From contig NZ_JAJOMB010000001.1 in the NCBI RefSeq assembly GCF_021129305.1, positions 558,001-622,000 of the forward strand: a stretch of 64,000 nucleotides of DNA, in the 5' to 3' direction. The notes under the pieces were generated by a model. The model made no database searches and was not told where the DNA came from. It saw nothing but the letters and a program-made list of their open reading frames with translations. The position numbers and the translations under genes were made by a program. Shown one piece after another: positions 50,023-58,157 of the stretch (the first letter of the stretch is position 1; each line of letters starts with the position of its first letter). This DNA comes from Kineosporia babensis. Its GTDB lineage: Bacteria; Actinomycetota; Actinomycetes; Actinomycetales; Kineosporiaceae.

Positions 50023-51219
50023 TCAGAGACCGCTACCGAGCCCGGAGGCGAAGGTGTCGGCCGGGATCAGGCCCATGATGCCCTTGATGTCGACCGCGGT
50101 GGCGTCGCCCGGGATCTCGACCGGGGCGGCCTTCGGGTCGACGTCCACGTCGATGGTGAAAGTCGTACCCTCGACCGGCTTCTCCAGCGCCTGGGTCATG
50201 TCGAAGCTGACCCCGCCGAGGCTGCCGTCCTTGACGAACACGTCGAGGTCGACGCTGTCGCTCGCGGAGATCTCCTTGATGCTGTCGCGGATGTCGCCGC
50301 CGGTCTTCTCACCGAAGATCGCGATCAGGTCTTCCTGGGTGGCCTCGGCCACCTTCTTGATCGGGACGGTGACCCGGTAGCCGTCGCCCTTCTCGTTGCC
50401 GTCGATCTCGGTGACCTCGGAGTCGGCCTCGATCGAGGCGTACAGCGCCTCGGCGAAGTCCTGCACCTTGGCCTGGTCGACCGCGGGAGTGGCGGCCTCC
50501 TTCGGCAGCATGTCGCTCAGACCCTGCTCGTCGAGCAGCTTCACCGTCTCGACCAGGTCCAGCGAGACCCACTTGCCCTCGAGCACGGCCTTGGCCGGGG
50601 TGGCCATGACCGGCGGCAGCTGGCCGAGCATCGCCTGCGCCTGGCTGACGTCGCCCAGTTCGCCCAGTTCGGCGACCTTCTCGGCGTCGGCACGCAGGTA
50701 GAGCAGACCGTCCTTGGCCGCCAGGTCGAACAGGTTCGCGTCGTCCTGCGAGAGCGACATGCTGAACGAGCCGGCGTCCTTGAGGGACTTCTCCACCACC
50801 GCCGGGTCGAAGAACTCGGCGACGGTCTGCGGGCCGGCGTTGACCTGGGTCAGGTCACCCAGCGTCTTGCCTTCGGGCAGCGTCTGGGCGAACGTCGCCT
50901 TACCGCCCAGAAGCGACTCCAGCTCCTTGATGTCGGCGCGGGTGAACGCGTCCTCGCCGGTCTTCGGCTGCGCGGCGGCGATCTTCTTCAGGTCTTCGGG
51001 CGTGCTGTTCACCGCGAGCGTGTAGCCGATGCTGTTGCTCTGCTGCAGAGTGTCCAGCGCAGCGACGACCTTTTCCTTGGGCGTGCTCGCGGCGGACGTG
51101 GTCTGGTCGGCACCCGAACCGTTTTCGCCGTCCGCCGAGTCGGAGCCCGAGCCGCACCCGGTGAGGACCAGGGCGGCGGACAGGCCGAGGCCGGCGAAAG
51201 TCGTGAGGGTGGAACGCAT
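50023..51219 (-). CDS. secreted lipoprotein, paralogue 1 of a tandem pair
   Basis: The 398-residue protein has a signal peptide with lipobox LTGC (cysteine near residue 22) and a serine/glycine linker. The long mature domain includes TPKEKVVAALDTLQQSNSIGYTLAV, WVSLDLVETVKLLDEQGL and the C-terminal AVDIKGIMGLIPADT. The next gene upstream encodes a clear paralogue. ATG 51219 is preferred to TTG 51225, because AGGATGAGA lies at suitable spacing. No family is recognised with certainty; a distant LppX/LprG-like lipid-binding fold is conceivable. Confidence 0.8.
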   Translation of the reverse strand: MRSTLTTFAGLGLSAALVLTGCGSGSDSADGENGSGADQTTSAASTPKEKVVAALDTLQQSNSIGYTLAVNSTPEDLKKIAAAQPKTGEDAFTRADIKELESLLGGKATFAQTLPEGKTLGDLTQVNAGPQTVAEFFDPAVVEKSLKDAGSFSMSLSQDDANLFDLAAKDGLLYLRADAEKVAELGELGDVSQAQAMLGQLPPVMATPAKAVLEGKWVSLDLVETVKLLDEQGLSDMLPKEAATPAVDQAKVQDFAEALYASIEADSEVTEIDGNEKGDGYRVTVPIKKVAEATQEDLIAIFGEKTGGDIRDSIKEISASDSVDLDVFVKDGSLGGVSFDMTQALEKPVEGTTFTIDVDVDPKAAPVEIPGDATAVDIKGIMGLIPADTFASGLGSGL

Positions 51220-51366
51220 GGCCAATTCTCATCCTTGCTAGTCGTTTCGATCCTGAATCGGACGCTAGCGAAAATTTTCACAGTTGGCACATAGTTTGCG
51301 TTTTTACCCCAATGCTCCCTGATCACGATTTGACCATGGCCGCGCCAGACCCGGCGCAAAACGCGA

Positions 51367-51398
51367 GCGGACCGGAACCCGTAAGGGTTCCGGTCCGC
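51367..51398 (-). terminator. intrinsic terminator of lipoprotein paralogue 2
   Basis: GCGGACCGGAACCC and GGGTTCCGGTCCGC form a 14-bp stem with loop GTAA, nine bases after the stop. It separates the tandem paralogues into two transcription units. Confidence 0.85.
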
Positions 51399-51406
51399 GA
51401 CAGGCG

Positions 51407-52594
51407 TTACAGACCGGCGCTGCCGCCGGCCAGGCCGGCGAGCGAGTCGGCCGGGATCAGGTTGAAGATGCCCTTGACGTCGACCGCGGTGGCGTTGCCC
51501 GGCACCTGGACGGCGCCGGCGTTCGCGTCCACCCCGAGGTTGACCGCGAAGGTGGCGTCCTCGACCGGCTTGTCCAGGAACTGGATCAGGTCGAGGTTGA
51601 TGCCGCTGAGCTTGTCGTCCTTGACGAAGACCTCGACATTGACGTCCTTGTCCGGCATCTCCTGGATGGAGTCGCGGATGTCGTCGGCCGACTCCTGGCC
51701 GACCACGGCGATCAGGTCGTCCTGCACCGAGGTGGCGATCTTCTTGGCCGGGACGGTGACCTGGTAGCCGTCGCCCTGGTCGCCGCCGTCGATCTCGGTG
51801 ACCGTGGCGTCGGCCTCGAAGGAGGCGCTCAGCGAGTCGATGAAGGCCTGGACCTTGGCCTCGTCGACGGTGGGGCTCACCGTCTCGGTGGGCAGCTGGT
51901 CCAGCACACCCTGCTCGTCGAGGATCTTGACGGTGGCGATCAGGTCGAGCGAGACCCACTCACCGTCGAGCAGCTTCTGCACCGGGGTGGCGATCACCGG
52001 CGGCAGCTGGCCGAGCTGGGACTCCAGTGCGGAGGCGTTCTGCTCGGCCAGTTCGGCGATCTTGTCCACGTCGGCGCGGACGTAGACCACGCCGTCCTTG
52101 GTGACGAACTCGAAGAGGCCGGACTCGTCCAGGACGACCGACATCGCGAACGAGCCCTGACCCTTGAGGGCGGCCTCGAGCGCGGCCGGGTCCTTCAGCA
52201 GGGCCTGCGCGTCCTGGTTGGCCGTGGACTCCTTGGTGAGGTCACCGAACGTCTTGCCGTCCGGCGCGCTCATGTTCATGGTGACCTTGCCGGCCAGGAC
52301 CTTCTCGATGGCCTGCTGGTCACTGGCGTCGATCTTGTCGTCGGCGTCCTGCGCGGCGTTGATCTTCTCGATGTCCGCCACCGAACTGTCCAGCTTCAGG
52401 GTGAAGCCGGCGTTGGACGAGTCGTTCAGGGCCTGGAAGGCCGAGACCACCTTGTCCTTCGGCGTGCCGCCACCGTTGTCCGAACCGGAACCGGAGTCAC
52501 CGGAACCGCCCGAACTCGATCCGCAGCCGCTGATCCCGACCGCGGCCGCCAGGCCGAAGCCTGCGAATGCCATGACTTTGGAACGCGTGGTCAC
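51407..52594 (-). CDS. secreted lipoprotein, paralogue 2 of a tandem pair
   Basis: The 395-residue protein has lipobox ISGC (cysteine near residue 24) and a glycine/serine linker. Its mature domain is collinear with paralogue 1: TPKDKVVSAFQALNDSSNAGFTLKL, GQLPPVIATPVQKLLDGEWVSLDLIATVKILDEQGVLDQLP and AVDVKGIFNLIPADSL. It starts at GTG behind GGGGTGGGGTA. The mature part is acidic, with few aromatic residues and no catalytic motif. The pair arose by duplication; each gene has its own upstream region. Confidence 0.8.
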   Translation of the reverse strand: MTTRSKVMAFAGFGLAAAVGISGCGSSSGGSGDSGSGSDNGGGTPKDKVVSAFQALNDSSNAGFTLKLDSSVADIEKINAAQDADDKIDASDQQAIEKVLAGKVTMNMSAPDGKTFGDLTKESTANQDAQALLKDPAALEAALKGQGSFAMSVVLDESGLFEFVTKDGVVYVRADVDKIAELAEQNASALESQLGQLPPVIATPVQKLLDGEWVSLDLIATVKILDEQGVLDQLPTETVSPTVDEAKVQAFIDSLSASFEADATVTEIDGGDQGDGYQVTVPAKKIATSVQDDLIAVVGQESADDIRDSIQEMPDKDVNVEVFVKDDKLSGINLDLIQFLDKPVEDATFAVNLGVDANAGAVQVPGNATAVDVKGIFNLIPADSLAGLAGGSAGL

Positions 52595-52956
52595 TACCCC
52601 ACCCCTTGTTCTGGATTACTGCTTCGGTTCTTACGTTGCCGATCTGCTGACCACCCCGTTCGGTACCCGACCGTAGCGGACGGATACGACAGCCCGGCAC
52701 AACTACCGCCCAACGGGCAGTTTCCGAGGCCGGTTCGTTTTCCGGACCGCAATCGGTGGTCTCCTTCGCAGGTTTCGGCGCAGCGTGTTGCAGACGCGGA
52801 CGGAAGTACCTGGCGTTGCATCGGATCGCCGGTTCTTTTAGGTGACCCCAGAACTACCGTCCGGTTCGGCGGCCACCCGGATGCCGGACGTCCACTATTC
52901 AGATAGTGGACAATTTGCGCTTTTTCGCAAGTGCAGCGCGGTTGCACACTGGTCGG
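52595..52956. promoter_or_regulatory. divergent intergenic region with a palindromic operator
   Basis: The 362 bases hold the promoters of the leftward lipoprotein gene and the rightward carboxyltransferase gene. GTCCACTAT-TCAG-ATAGTGGAC (52890-52911) is a perfect 9-bp dyad about 45 bases before the carboxyltransferase start. Two smaller hairpins follow (TTGCG/CGCAA near 52914, GTGCA/TGCAC near 52931). No regulator gene is adjacent. Confidence 0.65.
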
Positions 52957-54435
52957 GTGCGAGCTCACGAACTGATTGCGCAGATCCTGGACCCGGGTAG
53001 CTGGACCTCCTGGGACACCCCGGCGCAGCATCACCGGTACACAACGATCGACGATGCGTACGCCGCGGCCCTGGAAGCAGCCCGCGAGCGCAGTGGCCTG
53101 GACGAGTCGCTGGTCACCGGCGAAGGCCGGCTCGACGGACGGCCGGTGGCGCTGGTCGTAGGCGATTTCTCGTTCCTCGGCGGCTCGATCGGGGTGGCTA
53201 CCGCCGAGCGTTTCGTGGCGGCGGCCGACATCGCTCGCGAGCGCCGGCTGCCGTTGATCGCCTCCCCCGCATCGGGCGGTACCCGGATGCAGGAGGGCAC
53301 GGTCGCTTTTCTTCAGATGGTGAAGATTTCGGCGGCAGTAGCGGCACATCGTGCCGCGGGACTGCCCTATCTGGTCTACCTCCGGAATCCGACCATGGGA
53401 GGCGTGCTGGCTTCCTGGGGGATGCTCGGGCACGTGTGCGCGGCGGAACCGGGGGCGCTGATCGGTTTCCTTGGGCCGAAGGTGTTCGAGGCACTGAACG
53501 GGGAGCCGTTTCCCGAGGGGGTGCAGACCGCGGAGAACCTGTTCCGCCACGGCCTGATCGATGCAGTGGTCGGGCCCGAGGAGCTGCGCACCGTGGCCAT
53601 CTCGGCGCTGAGCGTCCTGGCCGCCCCCAAGACCGACAACCCAGGCCGCCAACCAGAACACGTCACGTCCGATCCGGACGAGCTACCGGACGTACCGGCC
53701 TGGGAGTCGATCGTCCGCTCCCGTGATCCGCAACGGCCAGGAGTACGGGAACTGCTGGAGGTCGCGGCCAACACCGTGGTACCGCTGAACGGCACCGGGC
53801 AGGGCGAGGCCGACCCGGCGATGCTGCTGGCCCTGGCCCGGTTCGGCAACGCGGGCTGCGTGGTGCTGGGGCACGATCGTGGCACTGCGATCGGGCCGGC
53901 CGGTCTGCGGGAGGCTCGGCGGGGCATGCGCCTGGCCGCGGAACTGGGCCTGCCGCTGGTCTCGATCGTGGACACGGCCGGGGCCGCGCTCTCCCGGGAG
54001 GCGGAGGAAGGTGGCCTGGCCGGGGAGATCGCTCGGTCCCTGGCCGACCTGACCACCTTGTCCGCGCCCACCGTGTGCCTGGTCCTGGGGCAGGGAGCGG
54101 GCGGAATGGCGCTGGCCCTGCTGCCTGCCGACCGAGTCGTGGCCGCGCAGCACGGCTGGATCTCGCCGCTGCCGCCGGAAGGGGCGGCGCAGATTCTCTA
54201 CCGGGCCCCGGACCGGGCGCCGGAGCTCGCCCACGCCCAGGGGGTGCGCTCGCGTGACCTGCTGCGCAACCGGATCGTGGACACGGTGGTGCGTGAGTTC
54301 TCGGACGACGACCCGGATGCGTTCCTGCGCCGGGTGGGCGGCGTACTGGAACATGAGGTGCTGCGGGTGCGGCAGGCCGATCCGGACGAACGGATGACCC
54401 GCCGGCTGCAGCGCTACCGTCAGATCGGCATGTGA
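52957..54435 (+). CDS. acyl-CoA carboxylase carboxyltransferase, beta and alpha halves fused
   Basis: The 492-residue protein joins an AccD-like N-terminal half and an AccA-like C-terminal half. The first half has ELIAQILDPGSWTSWD, SPASGGTRMQEGTVAFLQM, NPTMGGVLASWGMLG and ALIGFLGPKVFEALNG. The second has REARRGMRLAAELGLPLVSIVDTAGAA, LVLGQGAGGMALALLPADRVV and LPPEGAAQIL. The N-terminal zinc finger of AccD is absent. It should transfer carboxyl from biotin to an acyl-CoA, but no biotin carboxylase or carrier gene is nearby. GTG 52957 is preferred over 52906, which would put the start within the operator. Confidence 0.88.
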   Translation: MRAHELIAQILDPGSWTSWDTPAQHHRYTTIDDAYAAALEAARERSGLDESLVTGEGRLDGRPVALVVGDFSFLGGSIGVATAERFVAAADIARERRLPLIASPASGGTRMQEGTVAFLQMVKISAAVAAHRAAGLPYLVYLRNPTMGGVLASWGMLGHVCAAEPGALIGFLGPKVFEALNGEPFPEGVQTAENLFRHGLIDAVVGPEELRTVAISALSVLAAPKTDNPGRQPEHVTSDPDELPDVPAWESIVRSRDPQRPGVRELLEVAANTVVPLNGTGQGEADPAMLLALARFGNAGCVVLGHDRGTAIGPAGLREARRGMRLAAELGLPLVSIVDTAGAALSREAEEGGLAGEIARSLADLTTLSAPTVCLVLGQGAGGMALALLPADRVVAAQHGWISPLPPEGAAQILYRAPDRAPELAHAQGVRSRDLLRNRIVDTVVREFSDDDPDAFLRRVGGVLEHEVLRVRQADPDERMTRRLQRYRQIGM

Positions 54436-54506
54436 GACTTGGGTCACAGTACGGGTGAATGCCCGCGGTTCCGGCGTCCGTAAGCTGGATCCGCATCACA
54501 CCGACG

Positions 54507-54534
54507 CGCGCCCCCGGCCCGGAAGCCGGGCGCG
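54507..54534. repeat. GC-rich hairpin in the leader of the iron-sulfur protein gene
   Basis: CGCGCC-CCCGGC and GCCGGG-CGCG pair around CCGGAA, ending about 25 bases before the ATG at 54560. It could be a weak terminator after the carboxyltransferase gene or part of the leader. Confidence 0.35.
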
Positions 54535-54559
54535 TATCCCGACAGGAGTACCACCCCGG

Positions 54560-56815
54560 ATGAACACTCCGCTCCAGATCGCGGTCATCGTGGTGAGCCT
54601 TGCCATGACCGTGGCGGGGGTCGCTCTGCTGGCCCGTGCCGTCAACCGCTTCGTGCAGGTGATCCGCCTCGGCGAGCCGGACCGATCACGCACGAACGAG
54701 CCGGTGGCGCGCAGCACCACGCTGGTGCGGGAGTTCCTGGGGCACACCCGGATGGCGCGGCTGCCGGTGGTGGCGATCGCCCACTGGTTCACCATGGTCA
54801 GCTTCGGTTTCCTGTTCCTGACCCTGGTCACCGCGTACGGCCAGATCTTCGACCCGCACTTCCGGCTGCCGCTGCTCGGTTCGTTCCTGCCGTTCGAGTG
54901 GGTCACCGAGCTGATCTCGGTGGCCGGCCTGGCCGGGATCATCCTGCTGATCGCGGTGCGGCAGAAGCAGCACCCGCGCAGCCAGGGGCGCTCCAGCCGG
55001 TTCTTCGGCTCCACCTTCTGGCAGGCCTACTTCGTCGAGCTGGTCATCCTCGGCGTGGTGATCTGCATCCTGCTGCTGCGCGGCCTGGAGTACGCGCTGG
55101 ACCCCAGCGCCCTGCACTTCCCGCTGGGCCAGCTGATCGGGGCGGGTTTCACCGGCCTGTCCGAGAGCACGCTGGAGAACCTGATCGTGCTGATCGCCGG
55201 GATCAAGATCGCGATCTCGATGTCCTGGGCGATCACGATCGGGCTGAACACCACGATGGGGGTGGCCTGGCACCGGTTCCTGGCCTTCCCGAACATCTGG
55301 TTCAAGCGCAATCCCACGCCGACCCGGGTCAACGACAGCACCACGAGCCTGGGCCCGCTGCAGCCGATCTCGATCAACGGCGAGGTGCTCGACTTCGAGA
55401 AGGCCGACGAGCTGGACGAAGACGCGGCGCTCGGGGTCGGCGCGGTGGAGAAGTTCACCTGGAAGGGGCTTCTGGACTTCTCCACCTGCACCGAGTGCGG
55501 GCGCTGCCAGTCGCAGTGCCCGGCCTGGAACACCGACAAGCCACTCTCGCCCAAGCTGCTGATCATGTCGCTGCGCGACCACGCCTACGCCAAGGCGCCC
55601 TGGCTGCTGGCCTCGGAGGAAGCCCGCAAGGAGGCCGAGAACGGCCCGGACCTGCTGAAGGCGGCCCAGAGCATCGCCGAGCGCCCGCTGATCGGGGCCA
55701 CCGGCTACGAGCTGGAGAACCCGCTGGGCGCGTACGACGCCGAAGGCGGCGTGATCGACCCGGACGTGCTGTGGTCGTGCGTGACCTGCGGCGCCTGCGT
55801 GGAGCAGTGCCCGGTGGACATCGAGCACGTGGACCACATCGTGGACATGCGCCGCTACCAGGTGCTGATCGAGTCGGCGTTCCCGAACGAGCTGAACGGC
55901 CTGTTCAAGAACCTCGAGAAGAACGCCAACCCGTGGGGCCTGAAGCCGCGACTGCGGATGGACTGGGCCAAGAAGCTGCCCTTCGAGGTCAAGCAGGTCG
56001 GCACCGACATCGAGGACCTCACCGAGGTCGAGTACCTGTTCTGGGTGGGCTGCGCCGGGGCCTACGAGGACCGGCAGAAGAAGACCACGGTCGCGATCGC
56101 CACCCTGCTGAACGAGGCCGGGGTGGACTTCGCGGTGCTGGGCGACGGTGAGGCCTGCACCGGCGACTCGGCCCGGCGCTCGGGCAACGAGTTCCTGTTC
56201 CAGCAGCTGGCGGCCCAGAACGTCGAGGTGCTGAACGAGTCCAAGGCCAAGAAGATCGTGGTCTCCTGCGCGCACTGCTTCAACACCATCCAGAACGAGT
56301 ACCCGCAGCTGGGTGGGCACTACGAGGTGGTGCACCACACCCAGTTGCTGAACCGCCTGGTCCGGGAGAAGAAGCTGACCCCGGTGGCGCCGGTCGATTC
56401 GCCGGCCGGGGGCAGCACCAGTGCAGCGACTTACCACGACCCCTGCTACATCGGCCGGCACAACGGCATCTACGAACCGCCGCGCGAGCTGATCGGTTCG
56501 CTGCCCGGGATCGAGTTGCGCGAGATGCCGCGCAGTCAGGAACGCTCCTTCTGCTGCGGCGCCGGCGGGGCCCGGATGTGGATGGAGGAGAAGCTCGGCA
56601 AGCGGATCAACACCACCCGCACCGAGGAGGCGGTCGGTACCGGAGCCGACACCATCGCCGTCGGCTGCCCGTTCTGCCACGTGATGCTCTCCGACGGCCT
56701 CACCGCCAAGAAGTCCGAAGGCGCTGCCCGCGATGAGGTTCAGGTTCTCGACGTGGCGCAGATGCTGCTCGCGGCGGTCCAGAGAGGTAAGGCAACGGAC
56801 GAGGTGGCTGGGTAG
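54560..56815 (+). CDS. membrane iron-sulfur oxidoreductase, EtfD/FadF-like (heterodisulfide reductase family)
   Basis: The 751-residue protein has a membrane domain of about six helices (residues 1-260) and a cytoplasmic ferredoxin-like part with two 4Fe-4S motifs (CTECGRCQSQCP and CVTCGACVEQCP). Two CCG-type domains follow (WVGCAGAYEDRQKK, CAHCFNTIQNEY, HDPCYIGRHNGIYEPPRELI, RSFCCGAGGARMW). This is the architecture of Bacillus FadF and mycobacterial EtfD, which pass electrons from acyl-CoA dehydrogenases via ETF to the quinone pool in fatty acid oxidation. ATG 54560 gives the membrane N-terminus; AGGAG lies 11 bases upstream. Confidence 0.92.
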   Translation: MNTPLQIAVIVVSLAMTVAGVALLARAVNRFVQVIRLGEPDRSRTNEPVARSTTLVREFLGHTRMARLPVVAIAHWFTMVSFGFLFLTLVTAYGQIFDPHFRLPLLGSFLPFEWVTELISVAGLAGIILLIAVRQKQHPRSQGRSSRFFGSTFWQAYFVELVILGVVICILLLRGLEYALDPSALHFPLGQLIGAGFTGLSESTLENLIVLIAGIKIAISMSWAITIGLNTTMGVAWHRFLAFPNIWFKRNPTPTRVNDSTTSLGPLQPISINGEVLDFEKADELDEDAALGVGAVEKFTWKGLLDFSTCTECGRCQSQCPAWNTDKPLSPKLLIMSLRDHAYAKAPWLLASEEARKEAENGPDLLKAAQSIAERPLIGATGYELENPLGAYDAEGGVIDPDVLWSCVTCGACVEQCPVDIEHVDHIVDMRRYQVLIESAFPNELNGLFKNLEKNANPWGLKPRLRMDWAKKLPFEVKQVGTDIEDLTEVEYLFWVGCAGAYEDRQKKTTVAIATLLNEAGVDFAVLGDGEACTGDSARRSGNEFLFQQLAAQNVEVLNESKAKKIVVSCAHCFNTIQNEYPQLGGHYEVVHHTQLLNRLVREKKLTPVAPVDSPAGGSTSAATYHDPCYIGRHNGIYEPPRELIGSLPGIELREMPRSQERSFCCGAGGARMWMEEKLGKRINTTRTEEAVGTGADTIAVGCPFCHVMLSDGLTAKKSEGAARDEVQVLDVAQMLLAAVQRGKATDEVAG

Positions 56816-56920
56816 GTCACAGACCCCTGGCTGACGGGGGCCCGGCTTCCAGAACCGGTCCCCCAACGACCGGTGTGCCAAGAGCAACCGGTGCGCACAC
56901 CGTCCAAAAGCAGTGAAAAC

Positions 56921-56958
56921 AAGCCGCCCGGCCCGGGAGAACCCGGACCGGGCGGCTT
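56921..56958. terminator. bidirectional terminator
   Basis: AAGCCGCCCGG and CCGGGCGGCTT bracket an inner CCGGG/CCCGG stem with loop AGAA. It lies between the iron-sulfur protein gene and the csrA stop 25 bases away, and supports the extended csrA end at 56983. Confidence 0.85.
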
Positions 56959-56982
56959 GCTGTTCACGAGAGGTGATGACCT

Positions 56983-57540
56983 TCAGACGCCTTCGGCGTC
57001 GGTCTCCTCGGCGGGTGTGCCGGGCCTCGGGATCGGACCGATCGGCCCGGGTTTGGGTACCCCCGACCGGGGTGGCGCGGGAACGGGCCGTGATGCCCGC
57101 ATGGTCCGGACACCCCGCTGTTCGTGCTGGCTCGTTCCTCGGGCAGGTGGTGTCGGCACCGGGCGCGACGCTGCACCTGATGCCGGCGGCCCGGCCGGGG
57201 CCGCTGACCCCGGCGTGGGCGGCTGGTTCGATGGCGAGCCGGGCGGTGGACCGGGTTTGGGCGTCGACGACCGGCCCGAACCACCGTTACGCCGTTGGGG
57301 AACCACCGGGCGCGCAAGTCTGCGCAACCGTTCGGCGACCTCCTCAAGGCTTTCCCCGGAGGACGCCGCGGCCGCGTTGGCGGCCTGGACCTCGGCGTAG
57401 ACCTCGGCGCGATGCACCTGGATGCTGCGCGGGGCCTCGATCCCGAGGCGCACTGTGTCTCCCCGTACGTCGAGGACCACGACTCGCACGTCGTCCCCGA
57501 TCACGATGCTCTCGCCGGCTCGGCGGGTCAGTACCAGCAC
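56983..57540 (-). CDS. csrA: carbon storage regulator CsrA with a long proline-rich C-terminal tail
   Basis: Residues 1-60 are a full CsrA: MLVLTRRAGESIVIGDDVRV, GDTVRLGIEAPRSIQVHRAEVYAEV. The RNA-contacting strand 1 (Leu4, Arg6/7) and Arg44 are in place. Normal CsrA is 60-80 residues; this one has 185. The tail begins with a helix (SLEEVAERLRRLARPV) and becomes a proline/serine/glycine/arginine-rich disordered region ending PGTPAEETDAEGV. The frame runs without a break to a terminator. GTG 57540 has GGAGGGAG before it. FliW, the CsrA antagonist in Bacillus, is encoded just upstream. The likely target is the flagellin message. Confidence 0.9.
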   Translation of the reverse strand: MLVLTRRAGESIVIGDDVRVVVLDVRGDTVRLGIEAPRSIQVHRAEVYAEVQAANAAAASSGESLEEVAERLRRLARPVVPQRRNGGSGRSSTPKPGPPPGSPSNQPPTPGSAAPAGPPASGAASRPVPTPPARGTSQHEQRGVRTMRASRPVPAPPRSGVPKPGPIGPIPRPGTPAEETDAEGV

Positions 57541-57642
57541 CGCGGCTCCCTCCCTGGACCCCGTTGGGCCGCGAACAGCAAGGGGCCGCGACCACGGCCG
57601 ATTTCGGGCCGTGAGGAGAGGCTAGCGGATAGTAAGCACCGA

Positions 57643-58071
57643 TCAACCCAGTGGCGCGCGCACCGGCCAGTCCGAGCCGGTCAGGATCACCTGAGCCGCG
57701 GCCCGGTTCTTCGCGTTGATCACCATCGGCGCCAGCAGGTTCGCGGTGGTGGTCTTGGCGTCCTCGCCGGGCGTGAGCACGGTGAGGATCAAGGCGTCCG
57801 CGGCCGACTCCAGCCCCAGTTGCTCGCAGTCCTCGTCATCGAGCTCGACCACGTAGTCGCTGAAGAAGATCGCCGGCGTCGTCACAACGAAACGAACATC
57901 CGGACGCTCCAGACTACGCAGCTCCGAGATCAGGCTCTCCCGGTCGTCGATCCGGGCCAGCGCGAAGTGCCGCAAATCGCTGAACCCGGGAATCGGCCGG
58001 ACGAAATTGATCTCTGGGACGTCAGTCCTTGCTGTCCCGGAATTGCTGTTGGTGAGAAGAGCAGGATGCAT
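57643..58071 (-). CDS. fliW: flagellar assembly factor FliW
   Basis: The 142-residue protein matches FliW: INFVRPIPGFSDLRHFALARID, FVVTTPAIFFSDYVVELDDED, ALILTVLTPGEDAKTTTANLLAPMVINAKNRAAAQVIL. In Bacillus FliW binds CsrA allosterically and flagellin competitively, so free flagellin controls its own translation. The start at 58071 is chosen because the N-terminal extension in the longer frame lacks family similarity. It sits between flgL and csrA in the leftward flagellar operon, with an 86-base gap to flgL and 102 to csrA. Confidence 0.93.
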   Translation of the reverse strand: MHPALLTNSNSGTARTDVPEINFVRPIPGFSDLRHFALARIDDRESLISELRSLERPDVRFVVTTPAIFFSDYVVELDDEDCEQLGLESAADALILTVLTPGEDAKTTTANLLAPMVINAKNRAAAQVILTGSDWPVRAPLG

Positions 58072-58157
58072 GGACCTGTCACCCCATCCTGGCGCCCGGG
58101 CGAGCCGGGGCACCTCTCGGCAACGATGCGCGCTTTTGCGCGCACCCTTTCTGGTGG

